From Apostichopus japonicus (taxonomy: Eukaryota > Echinodermata > Holothuroidea > Aspidochirotida > Stichopodidae): a stretch of 64,000 nucleotides of DNA. Positions within the stretch are counted from its first letter, which is position 1; each line of letters opens with the position of its first letter. The stretch is from contig NC_092576.1 of the NCBI RefSeq assembly GCF_037975245.1, positions 4,913,501 to 4,977,500 of the forward strand, read 5' to 3'. The notes beneath the pieces were generated by a model that was not told the origin of the DNA, did no database searches, and worked only from the letters and a program-made list of their open reading frames with translations. This document shows, piece by piece, positions 11,214 through 23,501 of the stretch. Position numbers and translations under genes: made by a program.

Positions 11214-13583
11214 GTCACCATTATCCTGGTTAATATTAAACTGATTTTCCACCTCATTCCTGGTTAAATCACCCCTTTCCTTGTTAATATGCCACCTTAT
11301 TCTCCATTTAAGTTGCAATGCATTCAAATTGAGAAACAGCAAAACATAAATTATAGAACAACATCATCAATGTTACTGATAGCTAACTTTATTTGCATCT
11401 CCATTACTTTTGAATTTTGAGTACTAAGTGAACTTTCGCAATTTAGTTTAATTAAATCCTCAAATATTAATACAATGAATTAATGTAAGAAATGCAATAC
11501 TGAAATCAAAATTTTTAGGACATATTTACAGCATCACCATCTTCACATGCTGAAGCTCTGATTGCTCGACATCAACTGTGAAATGTAACAGGGATACCAA
11601 GACCTTGATTAGCACTTTTGCACAAGGATACAACTTGAAAATCACTTGAACAGTTTTCAGTACAGAACAAGAAATGGACCCTATACCTCTCTCTTGAAAT
11701 ACTCGATCAAAGCCTTTCTCCCTTGTTATGAAAAAATTCAGCCCTGTGTCAGTAGCTTCTTTTCTTTAAAGGTATGCTGTATTAGCCCCAAATTCAAATG
11801 TGGTCACCTTTGGTCAGAATTCTTAAACTGTTTTTATTACAACCTTTGAGGAAATTTTCCCATTCAGTCATCTTGTGTGTTCCTTAAAAATGTCTGAGAA
11901 CAATTGGAAGGTACTTTTTGAAAAATTCTTGCCATTATAGCGTGCTATAATTTGGGGCATATACTGACTACCATTAAACTATAGATAGGAAGGTCTTAGA
12001 AGATCTTTGTTCACATTGTTGTTGATAAGGATGACCTAATACCAAATTGATTTTTTTAAATTTAATTATTTACTTATTGGTAATTAATTCATATTTTTAA
12101 TTTACTTACAATTATATTTTACCACTTTGCACGGGCAAACCGAACATCTGCAAGACAATTAGGCTTCCAACGATACCATAAATGTTTTAGTAATAAGCTC
12201 ATCCTTGGACCTCACATACTTGTGCAAATTATTTTAACTCCAATAGAAAGTGGTAAGTTAAGCTTATTATAATCGCAAGAAAGATTAATTTGAAAAGATT
12301 TTGAGCTAACAGTTAAGTAGTTAAAGAATAGACCAAAGTGTCCTTGAACATGAAATTCCTGATACTCCGACCCCGAATGACCATAATTATGATCACGTTT
12401 TGCATACATCCACATGTCCGTCGGTGGACTCAGGAAGAAGCATTTCCAAACAATTAACTAAACCGACCCCTAAATGACCTTTGACATAAAATTCCTGAGC
12501 ACTTCCACATGTCTCTTCATCACAGGCCATCTCTATGCAAGTTTCATTGAAGTTGTACCAACAGGTATTATCAATTGTGGACAGAGAGATGAATTGAAAT
12601 GCAAAACATCAAATTGTTTCTCATAAAAACAGCTACAATCACATTCTTGATGTGCATCATCCAAGCCAAAGACATCCTTCTACTATTGCAAAGCTGTGTT
12701 ACTTGGTAGCCTCTCTCAATTTCTCATTTTCACCTCTTCCAGTTTGTACCAATCTAGGAAGGAATGAAACAATTAAAGTATTAAATGGTGTGTTAACGAA
12801 CTAGAATGAAAAGAAGATTAATCGCTTTCTTCAGTCTAATAGTTTGTGCCATGCTTTTTGAAAACCTAATCCTAACCCTAATTTAATCTTGGAATAATTC
12901 TCTGAGTTGGTCAGTCTTATTTCTGTTTGGGTTTGTTTTCCACAGGGCATTTTATGTGGTTTTTAACCCCAGGCTCCTTTGACGTTTAGTAACCTGTTAG
13001 GTTAGGTTTGTGTGTAAAGTAGGCTAACCTTATACTAATACTAGCTGATACCATGTAGTGATTTGAGATTAGCAACTAACCTTAATTGAATTGAATTTGA
13101 CGTGGTAGTTATTATAATAAATGGTCTAGCTGTGATACAGGAGGGCTACACAATATGATTATCAACATATAATTCCACTTTTATACTTTTAAAATCAATT
13201 TTAAGGCTAAATATAAACCTCAAACAATTATCTGTAGTGTAGGGTAGTCCTGTCCTACCCTTACCTAGCCTATAAAATGTGAGTTCAATCAGGGAGTTGT
13301 TCTAACAAATACCTTGTATAATATCGTTCGCCCAGCTATTAGTATTACCCTGGCTATATGTACATAGGCTGGCTGGGGAGTTTAAGTGATCGACCAGGGA
13401 GTTGCAGTAACATCATCTTGGATCGACAGCGGCAATAGACACTATACATGCCTTATCACTGCACTGGCCTAGCCCATGACCTATGCACGTGATATTCAAT
13501 GAACACAAGCTTAACGTGAGGCCTAGGTCTAACTTACGCCAGACCTATTTATGCATTAATTGAGCCTAGGACTAATGATCCGG

Positions 13584-13585
<2 letters not shown>
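11212..13585. other. 2.4-kb segment unique to this unit, unrecognised
   Basis: This lies between two (TA)n arrays and has no counterpart in the other units, where a single (TA)n array occupies the place. Two short phrases recur inside it (AAATTCCTGA near 12354 and 12490, each followed by an ACATGT within 70 bases), suggesting a degenerate repeat. Frames are short (longest under 80 codons) and I recognise no protein. It is probably unclassified transposon sequence. Confidence 0.5.

Positions 13586-13659
<74 letters not shown>
13586..13659. repeat. (TA)n array
   Basis: Uninterrupted 74-bp AT dinucleotide repeat at the right edge of the unit-specific insertion. Confidence 0.95.
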
Positions 13660-13662
<3 letters not shown>

Positions 13663-14109
13663 ATATACATTTTAGAAGTGTTTAGTTAGTATGCATTGTC
13701 CCGTTAGTGAAATGCTCTTCTGTAATATATACAGTTCGGGGTTTTCTTTCTTTTCAACTGCCCCTTGTAGCTTTAGTTAGCTCTTTATCTCTTTGAGGGT
13801 CATCTCTCTGATTTTTTGTCATGTTCTATGGTTTCACTTTCTTTTCCTCAATGCAACAAAGCACGTTGTCAGCTAATTAGTATTCAAAGGTATTTGATAT
13901 ATATATATATAGAACAAATATATGTTTACACCCGTTGTCCGTATGCTTGGCAGGAAATGGATGTTTTTCCATGTTTATCTTAATGCAAACTGTATCGTGT
14001 GAAGATAGTTTCAACGTTTCGTCTATAACATAACAAATGTGAAAAATAATCAAACAACTACAACAAAAGTTCCTATTCTTGACTTTACATAAGTTTTTAA
14101 TAATCTTGG
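13660..14109. other. Downstream flank of gene B
   Basis: From about 13910 this matches 37870-38062, downstream of gene E, and more loosely 2283-2497, downstream of gene A. That shows type 1 and 2 genes share an ancestral unit border. No AATAAA-type signal was found close to the stop codon. Confidence 0.45.
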
Positions 14110-17100
14110 TTATGATGTAATCTTTTTGTAATATACACAGTTCGGATTCTCTCTGTATATCTGCCTGCTGTAGTTTTCATTTGACTGTTCCATCTCCTGA
14201 TAATCCTGATTGTCATTAGGAGATGTCACATGGTCGGTAAAATAACCATGTGTTACGGCTTTGTGACATTCAGTTGTCATAATTTGAGCTGATGGACTCA
14301 ATGGTTGCGGTTCATTGTTGATCGTGGAAACGTCTGTAGTCGAGCATTGTGAGGTATTCCTGCGAATTAATAAAAATAATATAATTATTCATATCACGTC
14401 TGAAAAAGCTTGAGAAGATAATTTGCAGAGGCAACACGGTAATGAAACAACGCCGTTTCTTCGTTTTGTGTATCTAAGATGAAAATCAGAAAATATATTT
14501 TATACTGGGTGATTAATTAGTTAAAACTATATACACTACAATACACATCATATACACTGGATGGTTAACTAGTTATCACTGCAATACACTATACCACACA
14601 TCATAAACACTGGATGGTTAACTTAGTTATAACTGCAATACACCGTAACAAACATCGTATGCGATGGATAGTTAATTAGTTATACCTGCAACACATTATG
14701 ATACACATCACATACACCGGATGGTTATAACTAGTTATAACTGCAATATACCATAACACACATCATAAACACTGGATGGTTAACTAGTTATAACTGTAAT
14801 ACACTATAACACACATCATTAACACTGGATGGTTAACTAGTTATAACTGCAATACACCGTAACCCGCATTATATGCACTGGATGGTTTATCAGTTATAAC
14901 TACAACACACTAAATACATATTGTATACACTGGATGGTTTATTAGTTATAACTGCAATACACCACAACACACGTCATGTACACTAGTTGGTTAATTAGTT
15001 ACAACTGCTAACACACTGTAACAATGTCATGTACACACATATGATATCATGTAATTATGTTAACTTCTTTATTTATAAGATCAAATACTACCTGCTGATA
15101 AAAATCCCGCATGTAAACGCTAGCAGTATTAAGAGGAAGGAAATGACGGCAACCAATGACCAAACCAACAAATCTGAATCCTTGGTCTCGACATAATCTT
15201 GCAAAGAATCATCTTCTGAAACTATGGAGGGATAAATTATAACAAATTCATGTCTCAACTAAAGTTAACTCAATACTTTAGGAATATAGTTGTACGATAT
15301 TATCTTCTTCAATTTTCTGTTCAATTGAGCTTATGTCCGAGTCATGTGAAGGACACCTTTTATACTGAGCTATTTTCACTTTGGCAAACCCAACGTTGTT
15401 GTAAAAGGCATGCACCTAAGGGTGATTTAAATGTACCCGTCGCATGTTTCACACGCAAAGGCTAACAGTTCATTACTTATCTTAAGTTTTTCTTAAACGG
15501 AAATGTTGAATGACAACGATAACAGTAGAAACAAATAGCGTTTCTAGTATCGTAATTGTGTATTTTATTGTTGTAAGAAAAGGACTTTTCAATTAACTTG
15601 AGAAAGCATTGCTGTCGTCAATGTTCATCATCTGCATGAATGTTAGGGAAATGTACATTAAACACAACACTATAGATATTGATAATTGATTGATTGATTT
15701 ACGTTGACTACTTAGTAGTTTAACTTTAGTAATTATTGATGATAGCCGGAAAGGTTATCTTTACATCCAAAAGACTTGTTAATTTGGCTAAATGAAGGCC
15801 TAAGGTAAACTTACTATAGCACTAACAAACGGGAAGTGTATAATATTAAAGTCGAGACTTATTCATTAATGATTATGAATTTAAGTTTTGTATAAGTTAA
15901 TGTAGTTTACCTGATATATCTGAGATCCCAAAGAAGATGAAGTTGATGGTCAGGTTCAGACTGACTAATTCTATCCCTTTAAACTGACATGAAATGTTAA
16001 CGTGAGTTCCAGTTGGTAGTAGATGTAATGCAGATTCCGAGTCTGTGGTGTTTAGCTTCTCCTTGTTTTGTTTGTATGGTACATTGTGTACATTGGGAGG
16101 GTCTACATCTTCACCATTCACAACCCACGTTAGGCTAGCAGGTGGTCTTGATCCAACCGCCAAACATGTTATCTCCAGAGGCTCACCCGCTATTACCACG
16201 TGATCATATGTACTACGTGGTTCACTAAATGTAATCTCGTCAAATGACAACGTTAGCTCTGGGATCACTGAAAAAGGAAATAATTCAAGATTTTTGTTGA
16301 AATTAACAATTTTTGTTAATATTTTATCACTATTTCACAAATGTCAAGAAAAACGTTGAATGTAGCCATTTGAACGCTCATGGAATTAGCTCTCCCTGTA
16401 TGGTGTCCTATTTTTCATGTTAATGAAAAACAGAGTAAGAAGTTCTCTCAAAGTAGTGTGCTGAAAACTTGACAACCATTGCCTTTAAGTCAATAAAGCT
16501 GCAGGAAATGATTTTACAAAACCTTCAAAGAACATTTATATTTTAGAAGCTATCACCTTTGTTCTAGACTGACTGCTGTGGGCTATACAACAAGGTACAA
16601 CCTACAATATCCTGCAATGTTACATAATTTTAGAATTATACTCCTTTAAAAAACACGTTTTTATACAGAAATGCTCATTTGATCCACCTTGGACTTTTAA
16701 AGCCATTGTTATAATCTGTGTACTCTTTCAAAATTTGTTTATTTGATTTTGTTCTCAATTGTTCGTTTACGAAACAAAACCTCACTTTCTTCAATTTTTG
16801 GTAATTGTCTTATTCCCTTTCTAAATCTTAACTTCTATGTTTCCTATTTTACTCAGATAAAACTGCACATATTTCATTGTAATTTTGAATTTATGAGTGA
16901 AACTAATTTGGAATCATTACAACATAAACTACATGATACAAAACAGGGGATTATTGCTAAGTGTTAGGTCCTTGGAAGTAACTCGAACTGTAAATTCCTA
17001 ATAAGTAACAGATATTGTAAGAGCAGGACCCACAGCAACTCCCTCGTAAGAGAGACAGCATTATTGCAATACTAATACGCTCATGTTTGAGAAATTTACA

Positions 17101-17643
17101 ATGTAGGAGCGTGGAGCATTTGATTCTAGGTACGTCCTACTTCTACTGAGATACAAATGTACATGTTTCAATACAAGTCTAACGACATAGATAAATAATT
17201 TGGAGTTATTACAACAAAATGACATAATATGAAATACAGGATTATTTCTAATTTTTAGGTCCTTGACATTAACTAGGACTGTCAATTCCTCACACGACAG
17301 GAAGTGTTTTTATTTACTTACCTTCTGTTGTCACGTTGTAGCTCACAACATGGGTATTATAACGTATACATCTATACAATCCTTGATGATTGAATGTAAC
17401 ATCTGAGATTGATAATGAGTAGTTATTTGATAAGTGGAAACCCGACAAACGATAAAGCACAATTGTATTTGCATATATGAGTTGATCGTCAAGATACCAT
17501 TTGTTTCCTTTTGTCGCATTATCATTACATTCCAAGATCACAGAATCTCTTTCGACCACTCTGACTGATATTGTATTATGAAATCCATGAAAACCGGCAC
17601 AGTTGAAGAAAATCAAAAAGATTATCAAACAATATATCTCCAT
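14110..17643 (-). CDS. Type 2 two-Ig receptor, complete (gene B)
   Basis: Exons on the minus strand: 17643-17322, 16267-15911, 15215-15092 and 14359-14110, phases 1, 1, 2, predicting 350 aa. Met at 17643 starts MEIYCLIIF, a signal peptide of about 19 residues. Ig1 has ILECN, NKWYL and LYRC. Ig2 has ITC, LTWVV and ISC. A stalk of acidic residues (EDDSLQD) leads to a membrane helix at about 243-266. The 82-residue tail has four tyrosine sites of interest: DYQEM (YxxM, a PI3-kinase SH2-type site), ENYSRQ, IYREN (YxN, Grb2-type) and the C-terminal CVYYKKITS, where Val343-x-Tyr345-x-x-Ile348 fits an ITIM. Compared with type 1, exon 3 begins 18 nt earlier, at TTTCAG. Signalling roles are inferred from motifs only. 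Confidence 0.87.
14505..15035. repeat. ~54-bp minisatellite in intron 3 of gene B
   Basis: Nine or so imperfect units of the family GGATGGTTAACTAGTTATAA followed by CTGCAATACAC and ACACATCAT. Same family as in the type 1 introns, but a different unit count and variant order. Confidence 0.85.
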
Positions 17644-17745
17644 ATTGAAACAAAAACCCCTCTAAATTTTAACCTCTTTACTTGTTGTTAGTTCTTGCCT
17701 TTGTATTTCTTTTCAGTTCGACGAAATAATGAATCTCATTCACAA

Positions 17746-17977
17746 ATTCTGAGTCTGTGGTGTTTATCCTCTCCTTGTTTGGTAACAATAGTACATTGTT
17801 TTCATTGGATGCGCCTATTACAGCTTCGTCATTCACAATCCACGTTAGGCTAGCAGGAGGCCTTGTTCCAATCGCCGTACATTTTATACCCAGCAGCTCG
17901 CCCGCTATTACAACGTACAGTCATAAGGACTTCGCGATTCACCAAATGTATGCTCGTCAACGTAAGCTCTGGGATCC
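17746..17977 (-). pseudogene. Relic Ig2 exon upstream of gene B
   Basis: Minus-strand reading keeps the exon-2 acceptor (CCAG at the right edge) and the IPEL, RPPASLTWIV and NKERINTTDSE landmarks of the C2-type domain, but frameshifts lie between them. It stops at the TDSE position, so the second half with the ISC cysteine is missing. The break lies about 100 bp upstream of the start of gene B. The same relic with the same break is at 41631-41868 and 51094-51320. It is what remains of a further receptor gene once lying to the right of type 2. Confidence 0.75.
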
Positions 17978-18664
17978 CTGGAATGGAAAATAATCTAAGA
18001 TATTTTAACATGTTCCAATTTGAATTCATATTTTATCAATATTCTTTCACTTATGTCAAGACAAACGTTGAATGAATCCATTTTCCGCTAATGGTATTTA
18101 CTGTTCCTGTATGACCTCATATACTTAACATGTTGAGGAAAACGCTGAGTAAGATGTTCTCTGAAAATATTATCCTAATTTTTGCCGACTTGACAACCAG
18201 TTCCTCTACATTAAAGTCATTAAAACTGCAAGGTTTTATTTGATAAGAGTTGCAAAGAATATGTATGACTGTTTACGTCATTTCTTTCTCCCTAGTAAGC
18301 TAACTGTTCGGTAAAATAACCCAAAGTACAACCCACAATATCCTGCAATATAACAAAGGTTTAGAATACTCCATTTGAAAAAACACGTTTAAATACAGAC
18401 CTGCTCTATTTTATCCAAATTGAAGTATTAGCGCCTTGGTTATAATCATTTTATTCTTAAAACTTTTACTTCTTTGATCTGTTTCAAACATTCTCCTACT
18501 AAACATGACCTAACATTTTGTTTTTCTTTATTCCTTTTCTGAATCTTCACTTCTACAGCTTCTGTATTTCAGTAAAATCATCAACGTCTAATCCTTCATA
18601 TTCGACAAAATAAGATGCTTAACTTTTAGATCCTTCACAGATATGATTATAAATTTCTAAGGTG

Positions 18665-18868
18665 TCAGGAGGTCACAATCTTGTCAAAATGTTTCCTTTC
18701 TACAGGAAGGCTGTATATAATTACAACATGGGTATTGCTATCATAACTACTACCCACACCTATGCACATACCATGCTGATATAATGAGAAGTCGCCTGGC
18801 AGTAAGCCGATACCTGTCAATGAAACAACAGTAAGCAATTTCCCGAATAACGGTAGATTATCAAACAC
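18665..18868 (-). pseudogene. Possible relic Ig1 exon of the lost gene
   Basis: The minus-strand frame contains LTGIGLLPGDFSL, then SNTHVVIIYSLPVERK. This parallels LSGVHLSNNYSL and THVVSYNVTTEGK of the intact first exons, and it lies the right distance (about 0.7 kb) upstream of the relic Ig2 exon. The tyrosine-x-cysteine region is altered and no donor or signal peptide is convincing. A nearly unbroken copy is at 52003-52206. Homology is by eye and weak. Confidence 0.4.
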
Positions 18869-21154
18869 TAAGAATCATTTTCCCCTCTTATTTTTGCGAT
18901 CTTTCGTCTGTAGGTGACAGAAGCAAACCATGGGTAGTGGACCCATCAAAATCAACGCTAGCGAGTTAAAAAGAAACTCTTCAGACGGAGAAAAACTTAC
19001 TTTCAGCCACATTTATTGTTTATTGTTCATCAGATGTCAATCATGTCATTATACTATTTTTTTTTTGGTGACAAGTCGATGTTGACTAACGACATGAAAG
19101 CGATAGTTCCATAAATACATCCTGCTATCAACCAAAAATTTAAAAAACGACCATGGGCTGTCAAGCACTGCAGTGGAGTGTTAAGTTTCAACAAGATTTT
19201 CCACGGAGTTGCATATCTCATCGAAACCGTCCATCAACCAATTTATCACGTGACCTTACAGAATGTTATGTTAAAAATTAAAAACAAGGACATTTCGTGT
19301 ATTGCACGCCATACCTTGGCCATTTATTGTTTGAGTACAATGCAGATGAAAAACAATATTCAGTTTGACGTTTAGGAATCAATTAAGTGGCCGACTTAAA
19401 AGCTGAGGCTACTGGATTCTGGATTCATGTATAGTATATGTGTTTTATAATTTAAAGTCACCTTTCTTCAACTTTTCTTTACATCTATTGGTTACAAATC
19501 GCTTTGTTTTACATTGCTTATAATTGTCTGGACTATTTTGGATGAAATTAGGCTAACTGCAGAAAGTATAACGGCTGAGTACTTAAGCCAATACTAGTTT
19601 TTGTTATAATCCTATTTGAATAATTCTCACAATTTAAAAGTATCCGCATGCACAAGTACTTCAAAATGTGTGCAATAAATCTTCAAAAAACAGGACAAAC
19701 ACGATTCAATTTCTTTGTTGTGACTTACAGTGCTTTTTCATTTTTTGTTTCATTTCTTTTAAGAAATAGTTCACCTCTCGAGTACTTTTTCCCGATCATG
19801 TTTACAAAATTATCAGTTTCGACAGAGCCCCGGCGAAGCCTTCTATCACATGGTAACAATAATTTCATTGTTTGTGCTGTTGCTAAGCATTGCATATCAC
19901 ATATTTCATAAATGTCTCACTGCTGAATTAGTGTGCTTAGTAATCAGTGACAAAGCAAAACAAATATCAGCAATAAGAGAGAAATGAATGATTGAAAAGT
20001 GATTTTTTTTCTGTGATAAAGCAAGCGTGCTCACCCTGGGCCCCAATCACCTCACATCGATACTAAAACTGTGTATGACCACAACCGTGCTATGTCGTGT
20101 GAGGTATCTTGAGTTCCGTGGAGAGGAAAGATACGCTACACACATGATTGAACTTAAAGGATAGTTAGCAATCTATAGCGTTTTATAAGCTGATAATAAT
20201 CGATAGTCGTACACAAATTATTATGCCACCATTATAATAAAACATAGTTTACAACATTCAAAGTATGGATTTTCACAGTTAAATTTGTCAGACAAATACA
20301 CCCTTTAAGTTACCCATAAAGGAGCCTGGACATGAAAATGTATCACGGATGATTATGGATAATAATTAGGAACCTTGTCATGCAAAGGATGTGGGACATT
20401 TGGTATATCCAATAGATATCCTAGTGAAAAGCCCACAGTGGGAGTGAAGTGATTGTTAAGATATATTAAATAAACTCGTAAAATATCTATAAAGATACCC
20501 ATTACAGTAAAGACATATAGATTGAATATTTTGAATAGTTACAATGTCTTATTATTATGTCTCAAGAAAACGCCTACGTAATATTTAAACATGCCCATCA
20601 GCTGTAGGTATTTTATGACGTTTAAGTACTGACCAGTGATATAGTTGTACATTTGTGTAAACCAAACAGAAACGCCCACGTAAAACTATACGTAATCATA
20701 CGCATTGGCAAACAGATCTATTGACGTGCAAATATATGTAGTCACATGTTCATACATTTATGTAAAACCTAAATATAATCGCGTAAAACATGTGCAATGG
20801 CATCCATCAGTACGTTGACTCAAATTCTAGTACTCGAGTGTTCCTCTAGGAAATAAAATTACAATTTTTTAACTAAATTCCTCATATAAACTGTAAACCA
20901 AAATGCATCTTATATTTACATTTGTTTCGATATAAAGACAATCTTAAATAATAATGATCCCTTTTCTGCAATATTTGTTTTTATCATCATTTATTATACC
21001 GGCAAACCCTCAGCTAAAAAATGGTACCATTGGACCTTCCCATCATATGGTAGCTGATGGCTATCAAAGCTCTTTCAAATTTTGCGAGATTGACCGTTTA
21101 GATTTAGGGCTAGAATAGGTCGCAGGTTAGTATAGTGCTCCCCGACCGAATAAA

Positions 21155-21341
<187 letters not shown>

Positions 21342-21420
21342 TGATGAACAACTAAAATACTGCTACATTTTCTCAGTGTATGAACAAGTGAGTTGAAATT
21401 GTTTTCATGTAACTGTCTTT

Positions 21421-21480
21421 TAGCGCCGTCGAACCACTGTTGTTGATGTTGGCGCTATATAAATATTTCTTCTTCTTATT
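21421..21480 (+). mobile_element. SINE-type 3' tail
   Basis: AGCGCCGTCGAA... to ...GGCGCTATATAAATAT followed by TTCTTCTT. The AGCGCC/GGCGCT pair forms a terminal hairpin before a simple-sequence tail, the usual form of invertebrate SINE and LINE 3' ends. No tRNA-like head is recognisable upstream. Copies lie at 45231-45290 and 54586-54647. Confidence 0.5.
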
Positions 21481-23501
21481 TTAATATTAACAAGGAAACT
21501 TGAAATCGTATACCGCAGTTTACCATGTACATGCCATACAAAACGATTAAAATAAATTACAGGATTGTCAAATATATAGCATATATGCATGCATAGGATA
21601 TAGACCTATGTGTAACTTCAAAAAACGTTCTTTGCTTTTACGCATGGTAGAATACGGTAATTTCGCGTGTTCCCTACCTTACTGTACACGTGTTATAAAT
21701 ATGTAGCTGCATTGATAGACACCGTATAGTTGCTGTGTTCATTTAATCAAAGTGTGACAATTTTTTTCAATCGTAATTTTAATCCACAAAGCCTTAACGG
21801 AAACGACAAAAATTAACACAGTGAAACTAAGAACATTCAATTTTTTATTTTGAGACATTTTAGTGGATTTTACTTGACCCATTTTAACGGAATTATACAT
21901 TAAACTTCAACGTATTCGTTAATATTTGGGGACCTTTTTCATTGCTTCGTTCAATTTGATTCCCGACTCTACAGGACCTGGTATCATTCGCCTCTATTTC
22001 TGGCAAAAAAATGGTCAAATCATCGATGATATTAAATTGCTAATGGATAGAACTAAAAAGCTTAGCATTATCAGCGAGAACGTCATCATTGGTATCTTTT
22101 AAAAGAACGTTAATAACGTCACTCTGGCGCATTTAGCGCATACCATCATAACATGTAGTACATATATACGTCAAACAATAAAGCCAATAACAGATTCGCT
22201 CATTAAGGAGCCACTTAATGAACTTGTTTATCACTATTTCAATCCGAATGAAAATGAAAGTTTCTCCATAGGTACTTTAAGGCAGGAAATGAAAATAAAG
22301 TAAAATCTTCAGTTATATTAAGGACGGGATACTTTTGAAGATCATGTCCTTTATAACCGGTCATAACATTATGAACATAACAGCCGTAGGTATACTAACA
22401 TCAAACAGCAAGTAATTAAAATAAAGGAAAAGTTTGTTACGTGACTTTCAAATTTGAGTGTCAATACTAGTGTTTATAGGTCCTGTACTGAACGGTTGGG
22501 TAATCAGGCAGTGCCTGGTGGCTCATATCAGTAGTAGGCCTATGACCACTAGCATCCACTATTACCTCCAAATCAAACCAACTAATTTGTTGTTGTATTT
22601 TGTTCCTGAAATTCCGATACCGCAGATATTAAAGATATTAAAATTTAATCCATTTAAAACAGCAGACATTCTTGCATTTACTTATTTTAGATATTTACAT
22701 GCACTGACACTTAAGTGGTGCGAATTCTCATTCGTAACACGTTAACCAAGATACACGTAAGACATCTTTAATAAAGATATACATCAGAACTCATGAAAAC
22801 GTATCTGTGAGTTGAAAAGTCTCATTCATGACAATGTCATGTTTTATATACAAAGAAACGCCCATGTAAAGCCTGTGCAATGAGACTCTTCAGAAGACAA
22901 TCTATACTGGAGTGTAAAAAGGATTGTCACATGTTTATACTTTTAAGATCAATTAAAAGGAAACGTTTATAGAACATGCAGTACCATGCTATCCATCAGG
23001 GAAAAAGTCCTATATTTGGGTGTTAACATTCAAATTCAAAGCCCTTTGTATTAACAACAACAAAAACACTCAAATCGTCTTAGTTAAACATCAGAGCACC
23101 TTTCATTATCATATTAATTCACATTAGGATGCTTAGAATATAATATAGACTTACATTCCAATTCTCCGATATTTTTGATTGCTAAACGAGGCCTTATAAT
23201 TTGAGAAAAGGGAAACTTTTGAGATTTTAACAAAAATTGGATGTTTGTGTTCCCTATTTCTCAGTCCCCAATTTCTCACTCCCCAGATCGAGTTCGCTGC
23301 TCCTCTAGTTTTGAGATTACTAAGTTTATTCTGCATAGAAAGAATGAGGTATGAGATGCGAATGCATATACTAAAGCAAAGGCATTAAACAATAAACAAC
23401 CAAAGAAAAAAACTTAAGTTAATGTCTTTCGTAGTTCTTCGCCATCTCAGATTTCTGTAGCTAGTTTGTGCCATTGATAACTAATTATGTATTGTCTATA
23501 A

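Noticed and set aside
12860-12890. Telomere-like CCTAATCCTAACCCTAAT
   Set aside because: Only about three degenerate units; too short to call an interstitial telomere.
19648-19911. Plus-strand 87-codon frame recurring at 43531 and 52996
   Set aside because: No recognised domain; the third copy is shifted, and recurrence is expected in young duplicates.
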